From JANSWO01 sp964351875 (lineage in GTDB: Bacteria; Pseudomonadota; Gammaproteobacteria; Pseudomonadales; Azotimanducaceae): 23,520 nucleotides of DNA. The stretch lies in NCBI GenBank assembly GCA_964351875.1, contig CAYGQC010000044.1, positions 1-23,520 of the forward strand, written 5' to 3'. Position numbers and translations under genes: made by a program. Shown here piece by piece: positions 1 through 7,861 of the stretch. The notes beneath the pieces were generated by a model. It did not search any database. It saw only the letters and a list, made by a program, of their open reading frames with translations, and was not told the DNA's origin. How positions within the stretch are numbered: position 1 is the stretch's first letter; each line of letters opens with the position of its first letter.

Positions 1-1323
1 GTTGTCCACCTGGGAGCGATCAATGGTAAGCCCCGAGGCCAGCACCAGTGCAAGGCCTGCGAAGACCACAACACTCGCTGCCACTGTCCCGGGCGCTCGG
101 GCGCTGGCGCTCGCAAGCCGCCCGAGCAGGTTCGCAACCGTCAGGGAGGCCGAGGGTGCCGATCGATCAACGGCAAAAAGCGGGCTCGGCTTCGGGTTGA
201 TCAACACCAATGCCGCAGGAAGCGCGACCAGTGAGAACAGCCACGCGAGGCCTACGCCGAACAGCGCAAACACTGCAAACCAGGCGATCGGCGGCATGAT
301 GGACACGGCCGCGATACCCGCAAATCCGGCAATGGTGGTGAGCGTCGTCAGTGTGATCGGCGGCGCCATCTGCACCGATGCCGCCACAACCGAGTCGCGC
401 ACCTCTTCGTCGGGCACTGCCGCACGACGAGCAAAGAACGCGGACAACAGGTGGATGGCGTCCGCCACGGATATCGCAACCAGGATGACCGGTAGCGCGT
501 TCGTGATTGCAAAATACGGAACCCCAAACCAGGCCATGACCCCGAGGCTGCCCCCGGCCGCCCCGAGCAGCACGAGTAGCGGGCCAAGCAACGCGCGCGC
601 GCGTAGAAACGCAAAGTAGACGAAGAGCAAAACCACGACAAAGACCAGGGGCTGCATGACCCGGGCGTCCGCGTCGATATAGTCCGAGAGAAAACCGCTC
701 ACCGCCGCCGGACCAGCCACCTCAATCGTGAAGCCAGGCCGAGAGTCCTCCTCGACCACGGCCAACACGGCCTGGTAGGTCTGCGACGCCAGGGAGTCGT
801 CTATCAGTTCGGCCATGATGACGGCACCTCGACCGTCGGCGCTGACAAGCGAGTTGATGTGCGGCTGCATCGCCCGCCAGTGCTTGCGCGCCTCATCGGC
901 ATCCGCCTGCAGCAGCAAACCGTCCTGCACATAGTCGCCAACGTCGATGCTACCGCCGTCGCCGCTGATGAAACTCTCCGTGGCAAGGCTGATGGTGCGG
1001 TCAGCGCGGACGTTATCGAGCGCTGCGATCGCGTCGGTCAGCGCGGCGATCTGCGCCATGGCTGAAGGTGTAAAGACGGTTTCGCCTTCCCTGGCAAAAA
1101 CCGCAACGGCAAGCGTATCGGACAGGCCGAACAATTCACGAACCCGATCGTTAGCAGCCAGCGAATGGTGATCCGCCGGAATGAACGCATCGACCGAGGT
1201 GTCTTTGACGAGCTGGGAGAGGCCGCTGGCCATGCCCACGATCAGCATCAACGCCAGGCAAACGGTGAGCTTGGGCCACGCGGTCAGCGCCCGGAAAATC
1301 GGTTCGAGTGATTGACGCTGCAT
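1..1323 (-). CDS. MMPL/RND-family exporter, C-terminus cut by window edge
   Basis: This is the first 441 codons of an RND/MMPL-type membrane transporter; the rest lies beyond position 1. A membrane segment sits near residues 15-35 (LTVCLALMLIVGMASGL). A soluble periplasmic domain of roughly 180 residues follows, and then a bundle of hydrophobic helices. The motif SVADAIHLLSAFF in that bundle is typical of MMPL/RND exporters, which use the proton gradient to move lipids or hydrophobic compounds. The ATG at 1323 overlaps the stop of the upstream thioesterase-like gene (TGATG), so the two are probably translationally coupled. An acyl-group or lipid-related substrate is an inference from that neighbour only; the substrate cannot be read from the sequence. 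Confidence 0.88.
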   Translation of the reverse strand, partial: MQRQSLEPIFRALTAWPKLTVCLALMLIVGMASGLSQLVKDTSVDAFIPADHHSLAANDRVRELFGLSDTLAVAVFAREGETVFTPSAMAQIAALTDAIAALDNVRADRTISLATESFISGDGGSIDVGDYVQDGLLLQADADEARKHWRAMQPHINSLVSADGRGAVIMAELIDDSLASQTYQAVLAVVEEDSRPGFTIEVAGPAAVSGFLSDYIDADARVMQPLVFVVVLLFVYFAFLRARALLGPLLVLLGAAGGSLGVMAWFGVPYFAITNALPVILVAISVADAIHLLSAFFARRAAVPDEEVRDSVVAASVQMAPPITLTTLTTIAGFAGIAAVSIMPPIAWFAVFALFGVGLAWLFSLVALPAALVLINPKPSPLFAVDRSAPSASLTVANLLGRLASASARAPGTVAASVVVFAGLALVLASGLTIDRSQVDN

Positions 1324-1919
1324 CACGAAGACGCCTGCACGGCGCTTTTCGAGACAAGCGCATCGGCCTCGACGGCTTCCAGCAGATCCGCTCGATCAGC
1401 CCGGCCGATCTCCTGGTCTGCGGCGAGCCAGCGAGACAGGTAAGCGGGAGCCACGGGAGACGTCGCGGTCGGATCAACCGATTCGGCAATCCGCTGGGTA
1501 TCCGCCCACTTACCCTGGGCACGGAGCGCGGCCCGGCTCACCCCTACGGCCAGGCGCCGGCCGCTCGCGGTGACAAAGACATGCTCGAAGTAAAACCAGC
1601 GGCTGTCCCAATGAACCAGCCGAGTACGCACCTGGTAGCGCTGAAACAGCCGAAGCGGGTGTCGAAAGCTGGTCATGCCACCACCGAGCACCGGCGCCAG
1701 CCGATAGCGCTGGATAACGCCAGCAACGCCTGTTCGCAGCATCCAGTCGGTACGCGCCACATCCATGATCTGCAGGTAACGACCGTTGTTCATATGACCG
1801 AACAGGTCCAGATCATGGGGCCAGACCCGAAACCAGGCAGAGCTACTCTCCAGGTGGTGACGCCTGGACTTAAAGAGACCGGCGCATAGCGCGATCAGCA
1901 GACGTGCATACAAATTCAT
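1323..1919 (-). CDS. 4HBT (hot-dog fold) acyl-CoA thioesterase-like protein, THEM6-like
   Basis: This 198-residue protein has a hydrophobic N-terminus (MNLYARLLIALCAGLF) followed by a hot-dog thioesterase domain. The segment DLDLFGHMNNGRYLQIMD contains H42, the N44/N45 pair and D53, the pattern of the 4HBT_2/THEM6-like group, which is expected to hydrolyse acyl-CoA or other thioesters. The frame stays open upstream to 2003. I chose the ATG at 1919 because AGGAG lies 8 nt before it and because the protein then begins with a membrane-anchor-like helix. The gene overlaps the start of the MMPL/RND exporter by one base, suggesting one transcript and a shared lipid-related role. The substrate is unknown. 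Confidence 0.85.
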   Translation of the reverse strand: MNLYARLLIALCAGLFKSRRHHLESSSAWFRVWPHDLDLFGHMNNGRYLQIMDVARTDWMLRTGVAGVIQRYRLAPVLGGGMTSFRHPLRLFQRYQVRTRLVHWDSRWFYFEHVFVTASGRRLAVGVSRAALRAQGKWADTQRIAESVDPTATSPVAPAYLSRWLAADQEIGRADRADLLEAVEADALVSKSAVQASS

Positions 1920-2057
1920 GGTGGTTACTCCTGCGAACCCAGTTGAGGCAACTTCACAGCGCCGCGTAATCTCGGCGCGGGCCTCTACGTTTTCTGTACC
2001 CACTTATGTCAACGTGGTTCACTGGCAAAACCGGCCAACCAGCGACAAACTTTTTTC
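1920..2057. promoter_or_regulatory. Divergent intergenic region between thioesterase-like gene and Ser/Thr kinase
   Basis: This 138-bp gap must hold promoters for both divergent genes. On the minus strand a perfect TTGACA hexamer reads from 2012 to 2007, but the sequence 17-19 nt downstream is only a poor -10 match. On the plus strand I see no convincing sigma70 promoter and no clear Shine-Dalgarno sequence before the kinase. Confidence 0.3.
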
Positions 2058-4235
2058 GTGACCCAGCGAACGCCAGATCCAACCCGCTCTTTCATGCTTA
2101 CGTCCGTAGGTTCGGGCGGCATCGCAGATGAGACTCAGCTCAAGCCGGGTGATCGCGTGGGCAACTGGCGGATCGAAGCAATGGTGGGTCGGGGAGGCAT
2201 GGCCACGGTCTACCGAGCAATGCGCGATGACGGGCTGTTCGAGCAGAGAGTGGCCCTGAAGATCCTGCCGCCGGGCGACGCGCATCGGGTCGAGCGCTTC
2301 AACACTGAACGACAACGCCTGGCGAGCCTGGAACACCCCGGTATCTGCCGAATCATTGATGGCGGCTCATTCGGAGAGCAGCAGCCCTGGATGGCAATGG
2401 AGTTCATCGACGGCGAGGCGATTGACGTCTACGCCGATGAGCACGACCTAGGCCTGCGGGCTCGTATCAAGCTGATGATAGAGCTGTGCGGCGCGGTGAA
2501 TCACGCGCACGACAACCTGATCGCGCACCGGGATATCAAACCCGACAACGTTCTGGTCGACGCCGAGGGCAACGTTCGACTCATCGACTTTGGCATTGCG
2601 AGCCTGCTCGATGAGGACAGTGCGCCGGGCAGTTTGACCGCCGCCTACGCCGCACCCGAGCAGCTCAGCCTCTCTGAGCAGGGCGCAAGTGCCGATGTAT
2701 TCGCGCTCGGCATGCTGCTGCATCGACTGTTGACCGGGGCCCTACCGGATCGGTTGGCCGACAATGGTGTACAGGTTGCGTCGGAGCAGTTCCATCGCAA
2801 AGACCTCGCTGTTATCGCGCTTCGGGCGCTGGCGACCGAGACTGACCAACGTTACCGCAGCGTCGATGCACTGGCTGCAGACCTCACGGCATTTCTCGAA
2901 CATCGTCCCGTCGCCGCGCGCAACGGCGGCAACGTCTACCGGGCTGGCCGTTTTGTGCGCCGCTATCCGCTTCAAAGCGCGCTGGCGGCTGGTCTGATTG
3001 CCGCGCTCGCAGCGGGTCTCGTGACTTCCCTGCTGTTACTGCAGCGCGCCGAGGAGCAGACGCGAATTGCTCAGGAGGAGCTGGTGCGCGCCGAGTACTT
3101 TCTTGAATCGTCCAGCACTGCGTTGGAAATTTCGAATACTTATCAGGACCTGATGCAGCGCGTGTTCGGCAGCGAGGCGGAGCTGCAACGACTGAACGAC
3201 AGCTTGCTCGATCGCTGGCAACAGGCCCGCGAGCAACGCTTCACCGAGCCTCACAAAGCATCACTGATCAGCTATTCGATTGGCCGGCATTTTCTCTTCC
3301 GCAATGATTTCACAAACGCCCGGGCCGTGTTGGAACCCTGGGTCACCGAAGGCTACGGCGAGCCCTACCTTCTGAAACTTGGTCAGGTCCTGCTGCCCAT
3401 CGTTTACATCAACATCGGTGAGAAGGATCTGGCACTTCCCATGCTGCGGGCCAGCGAGGCCGACTACGCAAGCAGCTTCGATGCCTTGTCTGCCGATCAC
3501 ATCGCCATCACCAGCCGCCTCGCCGGCGTCAGCGGTGAGCGCCGCGACATTGACCAGACTTTGTCGGTGCTCAAGGCAGCCATGTCCGAGCCGCAGCACC
3601 CAGAATTGATGACTTACTACTGGAACGTCACGTCATCAATGCAGCGATTGCTCGGCAATTTTGAGGCCGCCTTCGAGGCCGCGCAGGAAGTCGTCAAGAT
3701 CGTCGAAGCCTCGCCGCTGAACAGCATTTCGGGCCGTGACGTCGCACGTCTCAACCTTGCTGAGTACGAGTACTATCTGCGCGGCGATCTGGAGCGCACG
3801 CGCTCGCTCGCGGAAGCCGTTCTCGTCGGCGAAACCGAAGCAACCCGCATCAACCGGGAGTCCGGCAGAGCCATAGCGCTGCTCGCACTGGCGGATCATG
3901 CCGATGGCTCGGACCCGCAGGCCAGTACACGACTGCTGGAGGCTGCCACCATCATCGAGCGCTATTCAGGCCGCGAGTCGTATCACTACATCGATATTTT
4001 CTGCAGCTACCTGGAGACGCTGGCGCGCGAAGGCGAGCGGGAGCTCGCTACCCTCGAATTGAACAAGCTCATCGCCTCTGAAGGCTCCATCGCCAGCGAT
4101 TTCACTGAGCAACGGCTGCTGCAGGCTCGGGCAATCATCAAACGGGAACGCGGTCTGCCCTGGAATCTGGACGTGATTGGCACCCACATCGGGCTCAGTG
4201 CGCGGCAGCGGCAGATAGACGCGCGCGACCCTTAG
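2058..4235 (+). CDS. Membrane-anchored Ser/Thr protein kinase with TPR-like C-terminal domain
   Basis: This is a Hanks-type kinase of about 725 residues. The kinase core is complete: glycine loop GRGGMATVY (about 44-52), catalytic lysine K68 in VALKIL, HRDIKPDN with H157-D159 and N164, DFG at 177-179, and an AAPEQ site near 199-202. A hydrophobic helix (about 304-329) follows, so the kinase is probably cytoplasmic and the remaining ~390 residues lie across the inner membrane. That C-terminal part is helical and TPR-like and probably senses or binds a ligand or protein. The start is uncertain: GTG 2058 gives the longest protein and ATG 2094 is the alternative; neither has a good ribosome binding site. 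The gene converges on an ECF sigma factor 33 bp away, a likely substrate. Confidence 0.92.
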   Translation: MTQRTPDPTRSFMLTSVGSGGIADETQLKPGDRVGNWRIEAMVGRGGMATVYRAMRDDGLFEQRVALKILPPGDAHRVERFNTERQRLASLEHPGICRIIDGGSFGEQQPWMAMEFIDGEAIDVYADEHDLGLRARIKLMIELCGAVNHAHDNLIAHRDIKPDNVLVDAEGNVRLIDFGIASLLDEDSAPGSLTAAYAAPEQLSLSEQGASADVFALGMLLHRLLTGALPDRLADNGVQVASEQFHRKDLAVIALRALATETDQRYRSVDALAADLTAFLEHRPVAARNGGNVYRAGRFVRRYPLQSALAAGLIAALAAGLVTSLLLLQRAEEQTRIAQEELVRAEYFLESSSTALEISNTYQDLMQRVFGSEAELQRLNDSLLDRWQQAREQRFTEPHKASLISYSIGRHFLFRNDFTNARAVLEPWVTEGYGEPYLLKLGQVLLPIVYINIGEKDLALPMLRASEADYASSFDALSADHIAITSRLAGVSGERRDIDQTLSVLKAAMSEPQHPELMTYYWNVTSSMQRLLGNFEAAFEAAQEVVKIVEASPLNSISGRDVARLNLAEYEYYLRGDLERTRSLAEAVLVGETEATRINRESGRAIALLALADHADGSDPQASTRLLEAATIIERYSGRESYHYIDIFCSYLETLAREGERELATLELNKLIASEGSIASDFTEQRLLQARAIIKRERGLPWNLDVIGTHIGLSARQRQIDARDP

Positions 4236-4268
4236 TGCTCCTAGTGCTCTTAACGCTTCAGGGTTAAC

Positions 4269-4865
4269 TCAATCGGAGAGCTGTTCGGCAATCCAGCGGC
4301 GCGCGCCCTGCCAATCCCGGCGCGCAGTGCGCAGCGAGATATCGAGCAGTGCGGCGGTTTCCTCCTCCGTCATGCCGGAGAAGTAGCGCGCATCGACGAC
4401 TGTGGACCAGCGTGGATTGTGCACGGCGAGACGGGTCATCAGCTCGGCAATCGCAACCAACTGCTCCGGCGTCTCGCCATACTCCGGCAAAACCTCGTCG
4501 CCACCCTGCTCGTCCAGGCTAACCAGCCCTTGTGCGTGGCGCTTGTCCGTCAGCTTGCGGCGTGCGTAGTCACACAATACATGGCGCATCGCCAGCACTG
4601 CGGAGCGAACAAAGTGCTTGTCGCCAACAAAGCCTTTCGAGTGACGCAGCTTGAGAAAGCTCTCGTGCAGGATATCGGTGGTGTTGAGCGTGAGGTTCGC
4701 GTCACTGCGCCGGCGCTTGCGACGGGCGATCGCCATCAGCTCATCGTAATGCTCGGTGAACAGCTCATCGGCAAGCTTGGATTCCGCGTCGGAATAGCTG
4801 TGGGAGAGCGTGCTCACACCGTCTGTGGTGTCGAGATTGCCAACGTTGCTGTTACTGCGTGCCAT
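4269..4865 (-). CDS. ECF-type sigma factor (TIGR02999-like, kinase-associated)
   Basis: This 198-residue protein has sigma70 regions 2 and 4. Region 2 runs from about residue 33 to 108 and contains LTLNTTDILHESFLKL, then a stretch ending in MRHVLCDYARRK. This matches the TIGR02999 ECF family, whose consensus there is L-x-x-T-x-L-x-H-E. Region 4 (about 135-197) has a helix-turn-helix around FSGMTEEETAALLDISLRTARRDW. No anti-sigma gene is nearby; instead a Ser/Thr kinase gene converges on it. That suggests control by phosphorylation, as shown for EcfP/PpkT2 of Vibrio parahaemolyticus, with T63 (or T62) the obvious site by alignment. It lies 54 bp downstream of ptsP on the same strand and could receive read-through. 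Start ATG 4865; its ribosome binding site is weak. Confidence 0.9.
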   Translation of the reverse strand: MARSNSNVGNLDTTDGVSTLSHSYSDAESKLADELFTEHYDELMAIARRKRRRSDANLTLNTTDILHESFLKLRHSKGFVGDKHFVRSAVLAMRHVLCDYARRKLTDKRHAQGLVSLDEQGGDEVLPEYGETPEQLVAIAELMTRLAVHNPRWSTVVDARYFSGMTEEETAALLDISLRTARRDWQGARRWIAEQLSD

Positions 4866-4919
4866 AGGACAACCGTACCGAAATAGACGCCAGGTTGTGC
4901 AAGGGTTTGTAAGTCCCGC

Positions 4920-7196
4920 TCACTCGTTGGCGTGGCTCGGCAGCACCCGACCCAGCCCTAGCTCGATCATGCTCGTGCGAACGTAGGCATCTACTTGCGA
5001 GCTCGTGCTCATATTCAGCACGTCGGAGAGCATCTGACGAGCTTCGCGGCGTTTGATGTTGCGGATCACCCACTTCACGCGCGGCAGGTTCGTGGCATTC
5101 ATCGACAACACGTCGTAGCCCATCGCCATACACAGCACGGCACCGGCTGGCGTGCCGGCAAATTCGCCGCAGATACCGACCGGTTTGCGCTCCGCCCGCG
5201 CCGCTCTCGCGACATCGCGTAGCGCCGTGATAACCGCCGGGTGCGTTTCCTTAAAGAGTTCAGCGACTCGCGGGTTGTTTCGGTCAACGGCCAGCATGTA
5301 TTGCGTCAGATCGTTCGATCCGACCGCCAGGAAGTCGACCTCCCGGGCCAGAGTTCGCGCCTGATAAACCGCAGCAGGCACTTCGATCATGACGCCAACC
5401 AGCGGCGTTTTCACATCGAGGCCTTCATCGAGAACTTCGGCATAAGCCTGCTCGACAAGCGCCTTCGCCTCCAGCGTTTCGTCTACGCTGCTGATCATGG
5501 GGAGCATGATTCGCAGATCACCCTTCAGCCCCTCGTTGGCCTTTAGCATCGCCCGCACTTGCACGAGGAAAATCTCGGGATGATCCAGCGTGACCCGCAC
5601 GCCGCGCCAGCCGAGAAACGGGTTCTCCTCGATAATCGGGAAATAGCTGAGCGACTTGTCGCCGCCGATATCCAGCGTGCGCATGGTGACCGGGCGCGGC
5701 TCGAAGGCGACCATGTGTTCGCGATATAGCGCCCGTTGTTCCTGCTCCGTCGGGAATCGGTCCGACGTGATGAAGGGCACCTCGGTGCGGAACAGGCCAA
5801 TGCCTTCCGCGCCGCGATCCAGGGAGCGGCTAATATCGCTGGTTAGGCCGATGTTGACCCACAGCCGAAGCCGGTGCCCATCTTCCGTGACACAGGGAAG
5901 ATCCTTCAGCGATTCCAGCTCTGTATTGAATCCGCGCTCGGCCTCCATGAGCTCGCCGTAGCGAGACAGCGCTCGATCGTCTGGCTGGGTGATAACTTCG
6001 CCGTAGAAGCCATCCACCACCAACTCGCTGCCATCCACCTGGTAAATCGGCAGATCAATCGCGCCCATCACGGTGGGCACATCCAGCGCACGCGCGAGAA
6101 TCGCCACGTGCGAGTTACCGGCACCGCGCATGGACACGACGCCGGCGAGTTTGTCCGCCGGAATCTCAGCCAGCATCGACGGCGTCACTTCTTCGCTTAC
6201 TAAAATCGCGTTGTCGGGAAAGTGCTGCTTGCGCCGACGCATGTCCTGCATGTGAGAGAGCACGCGCTGCCCGAGCTCCTTCACATCACTGCCGCGCTCG
6301 CGAAGATAGGCATCCTCCATCTCTTCGAAGCGCGCAACGTGCTCGAAAATCACCTGGCGAAGTGCACCCTGGGCCCACTGCCCTCGGCGAATACGATCGC
6401 GCACGTCATCCGCCATCGCGGCATCGTCCAGCATGTGCAGATAAACATCGAACAGCGCCAGCTCTTCCGGCGGCAAGGCACTGGCCAACTGCTGACCGAC
6501 GTTTTCGATCTCGGCGCGTGCGGCCTCGATGGCGCGATCGAACAGCAGCAACTCGACGGTGACGTCTTCGGCTTCGCGCTCGGGGACCGCCGCAAGATCG
6601 GCGAAGGCTTTCAGTACCACAGCCTGACCGATAGCGATGCCGGGCGCGCCGGCTACGCCTTTAAAACAGGCGTTGCGGCGGTCGAAGTCTTCGTTCGTGA
6701 GTGCGTCGACATCGCCCGTCGCCTGAGCATGCGCGACAACAGACGCGAGCTGCGCCGACAGGGTAACCAGGAAAGCTTCTTCCGCTTCATCAAACCTGCG
6801 CGCGCTTCGCTGCTGAACCACTAAAACGCCGAGAACATCTCTGTGATGAATGATCGGCACGCCGAGAAATGCACGAAAGGCATCCTCATCGATCTGCGGA
6901 ATGTAGTGGAAGCTCGGGTGTTCCGGTGCGTTGTCGAGGTTAATGGGTTCCGCCCGCTTGGCGACCTGACCCACAAGACCCTGGCCAGCTTCTAGAATAG
7001 CTTCGCCAACTGCATTGTCCGCAAGGCCTTCGTTGGCCACCATCACTAACCGGTCGCTATGCCGGTCTTTAAGGAAAACCGAGCACACCTCGACGCCCAG
7101 AGCATCGCGAACATCACGCACCAGAATGCCGACCGCGTCCGCAAAATGATTGGCGGCCGCGACAGCCTGAACAATGGTGCGAAGCCTATTCAGCAC
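4920..7196 (-). CDS. ptsP: PEP-protein phosphotransferase EI-Ntr
   Basis: Enzyme I of the nitrogen PTS takes phosphate from phosphoenolpyruvate and passes it to NPr, a regulatory chain linked to nitrogen and potassium status. The 758 residues carry an N-terminal GAF domain (about 1-160), the EI N-terminal domain, the phosphohistidine segment RGAGNSHVAILARAL with H363, and the PEP-binding barrel with GGDKSLSYFP and a C-terminal GICGEFAG (Cys about 676). E. coli PtsP is 748 residues and begins M-L-T-R-L-R; here the protein begins M-L-N-R-L-R from a GTG at 7196, which supports this start. The gene lies 34 bp downstream of rppH on the same strand, the usual arrangement. Confidence 0.97.
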   Translation of the reverse strand: MLNRLRTIVQAVAAANHFADAVGILVRDVRDALGVEVCSVFLKDRHSDRLVMVANEGLADNAVGEAILEAGQGLVGQVAKRAEPINLDNAPEHPSFHYIPQIDEDAFRAFLGVPIIHHRDVLGVLVVQQRSARRFDEAEEAFLVTLSAQLASVVAHAQATGDVDALTNEDFDRRNACFKGVAGAPGIAIGQAVVLKAFADLAAVPEREAEDVTVELLLFDRAIEAARAEIENVGQQLASALPPEELALFDVYLHMLDDAAMADDVRDRIRRGQWAQGALRQVIFEHVARFEEMEDAYLRERGSDVKELGQRVLSHMQDMRRRKQHFPDNAILVSEEVTPSMLAEIPADKLAGVVSMRGAGNSHVAILARALDVPTVMGAIDLPIYQVDGSELVVDGFYGEVITQPDDRALSRYGELMEAERGFNTELESLKDLPCVTEDGHRLRLWVNIGLTSDISRSLDRGAEGIGLFRTEVPFITSDRFPTEQEQRALYREHMVAFEPRPVTMRTLDIGGDKSLSYFPIIEENPFLGWRGVRVTLDHPEIFLVQVRAMLKANEGLKGDLRIMLPMISSVDETLEAKALVEQAYAEVLDEGLDVKTPLVGVMIEVPAAVYQARTLAREVDFLAVGSNDLTQYMLAVDRNNPRVAELFKETHPAVITALRDVARAARAERKPVGICGEFAGTPAGAVLCMAMGYDVLSMNATNLPRVKWVIRNIKRREARQMLSDVLNMSTSSQVDAYVRTSMIELGLGRVLPSHANE

Positions 7197-7230
7197 GCGC
7201 CGATCACCGCCAGATTCTCAATCAGTAGCC

Positions 7231-7719
7231 TCACGTCGCTGAATCGATGTCTAGATAGGGCACCAGCTCTTTCAAGGCGCGCCGATAGACGTCGCGCTTG
7301 AACGGAACCACCTGACCCACGGGATACCAGTAGCTGACCCACTGCCAGCCATCGAATTCCGGTTTTGGCGTCTCATCCATGTGCACACTGTCGTCGGCGC
7401 TGAGCAGACGCAACAGGTACCAGGTCTGCTTCTGGCCTTTGAAACCGGGTTCGGAGTTGTGCCGGCGGAGACGTCTGGGCAACCGATAGCGCAGCCAGCC
7501 TCGGGTACGTCCGAGCACCTTTACGTCAGAGTCCCCCAGACCGACCTCTTCGCGCAGCTCACGATAAAGCGCCTGTTCGGGGTTCTCGCCTTCTTGAATC
7601 CCACCCTGGGGGAACTGCCAGGCATCATAGCCGCCCACGCGCCGCGCCCACAGAACCTGGCCCGCGGCGTTAGACACGACAATGCCAACATTCGGGCGAT
7701 AGCCGTCCGCATCCACCAT
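7231..7719 (-). CDS. rppH: RNA pyrophosphohydrolase
   Basis: RppH is a Nudix hydrolase that removes pyrophosphate from the 5' end of transcripts and so starts RNase E-dependent decay. The 162-residue protein begins MVDADGYRPNVGIVV, nearly the same as E. coli RppH. It carries a full Nudix box at residues 39-61 that fits G-x5-E-x7-R-E-x-x-E-E-x-G. The frame stays open upstream to 7878. I chose the ATG at 7719 because AGGGAGG lies 8 nt before it and because the family N-terminus starts exactly there. E. coli RppH is slightly longer (176). The gene is probably co-transcribed with ptsP. Confidence 0.96.
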   Translation of the reverse strand: MVDADGYRPNVGIVVSNAAGQVLWARRVGGYDAWQFPQGGIQEGENPEQALYRELREEVGLGDSDVKVLGRTRGWLRYRLPRRLRRHNSEPGFKGQKQTWYLLRLLSADDSVHMDETPKPEFDGWQWVSYWYPVGQVVPFKRDVYRRALKELVPYLDIDSAT

Positions 7720-7861
7720 GTCCTGTGCCTCCCTGCCAGCCTCAACAAGCCACGATTGAAGCATGAATGGGCAGACGAAGCACCGGCTGGACCACCCCGG
7801 GCTTGAGCTGGCGCGCCTACGCGGAAGAACAGACGTGGCAGGCTCGTGAGATACTGCCGCC

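Noticed and set aside
2..619. Long plus-strand open frame at the left edge
   Set aside because: The minus strand reads as a convincing MMPL/RND transporter over the same bases; the plus frame has low-complexity Ala/Ser/Thr composition and no family resemblance.
4236..4268. Bidirectional terminator between kinase and sigma genes
   Set aside because: Only a weak 5-bp stem (TTAAC/GTTAA) is present, with no T-run on either strand.
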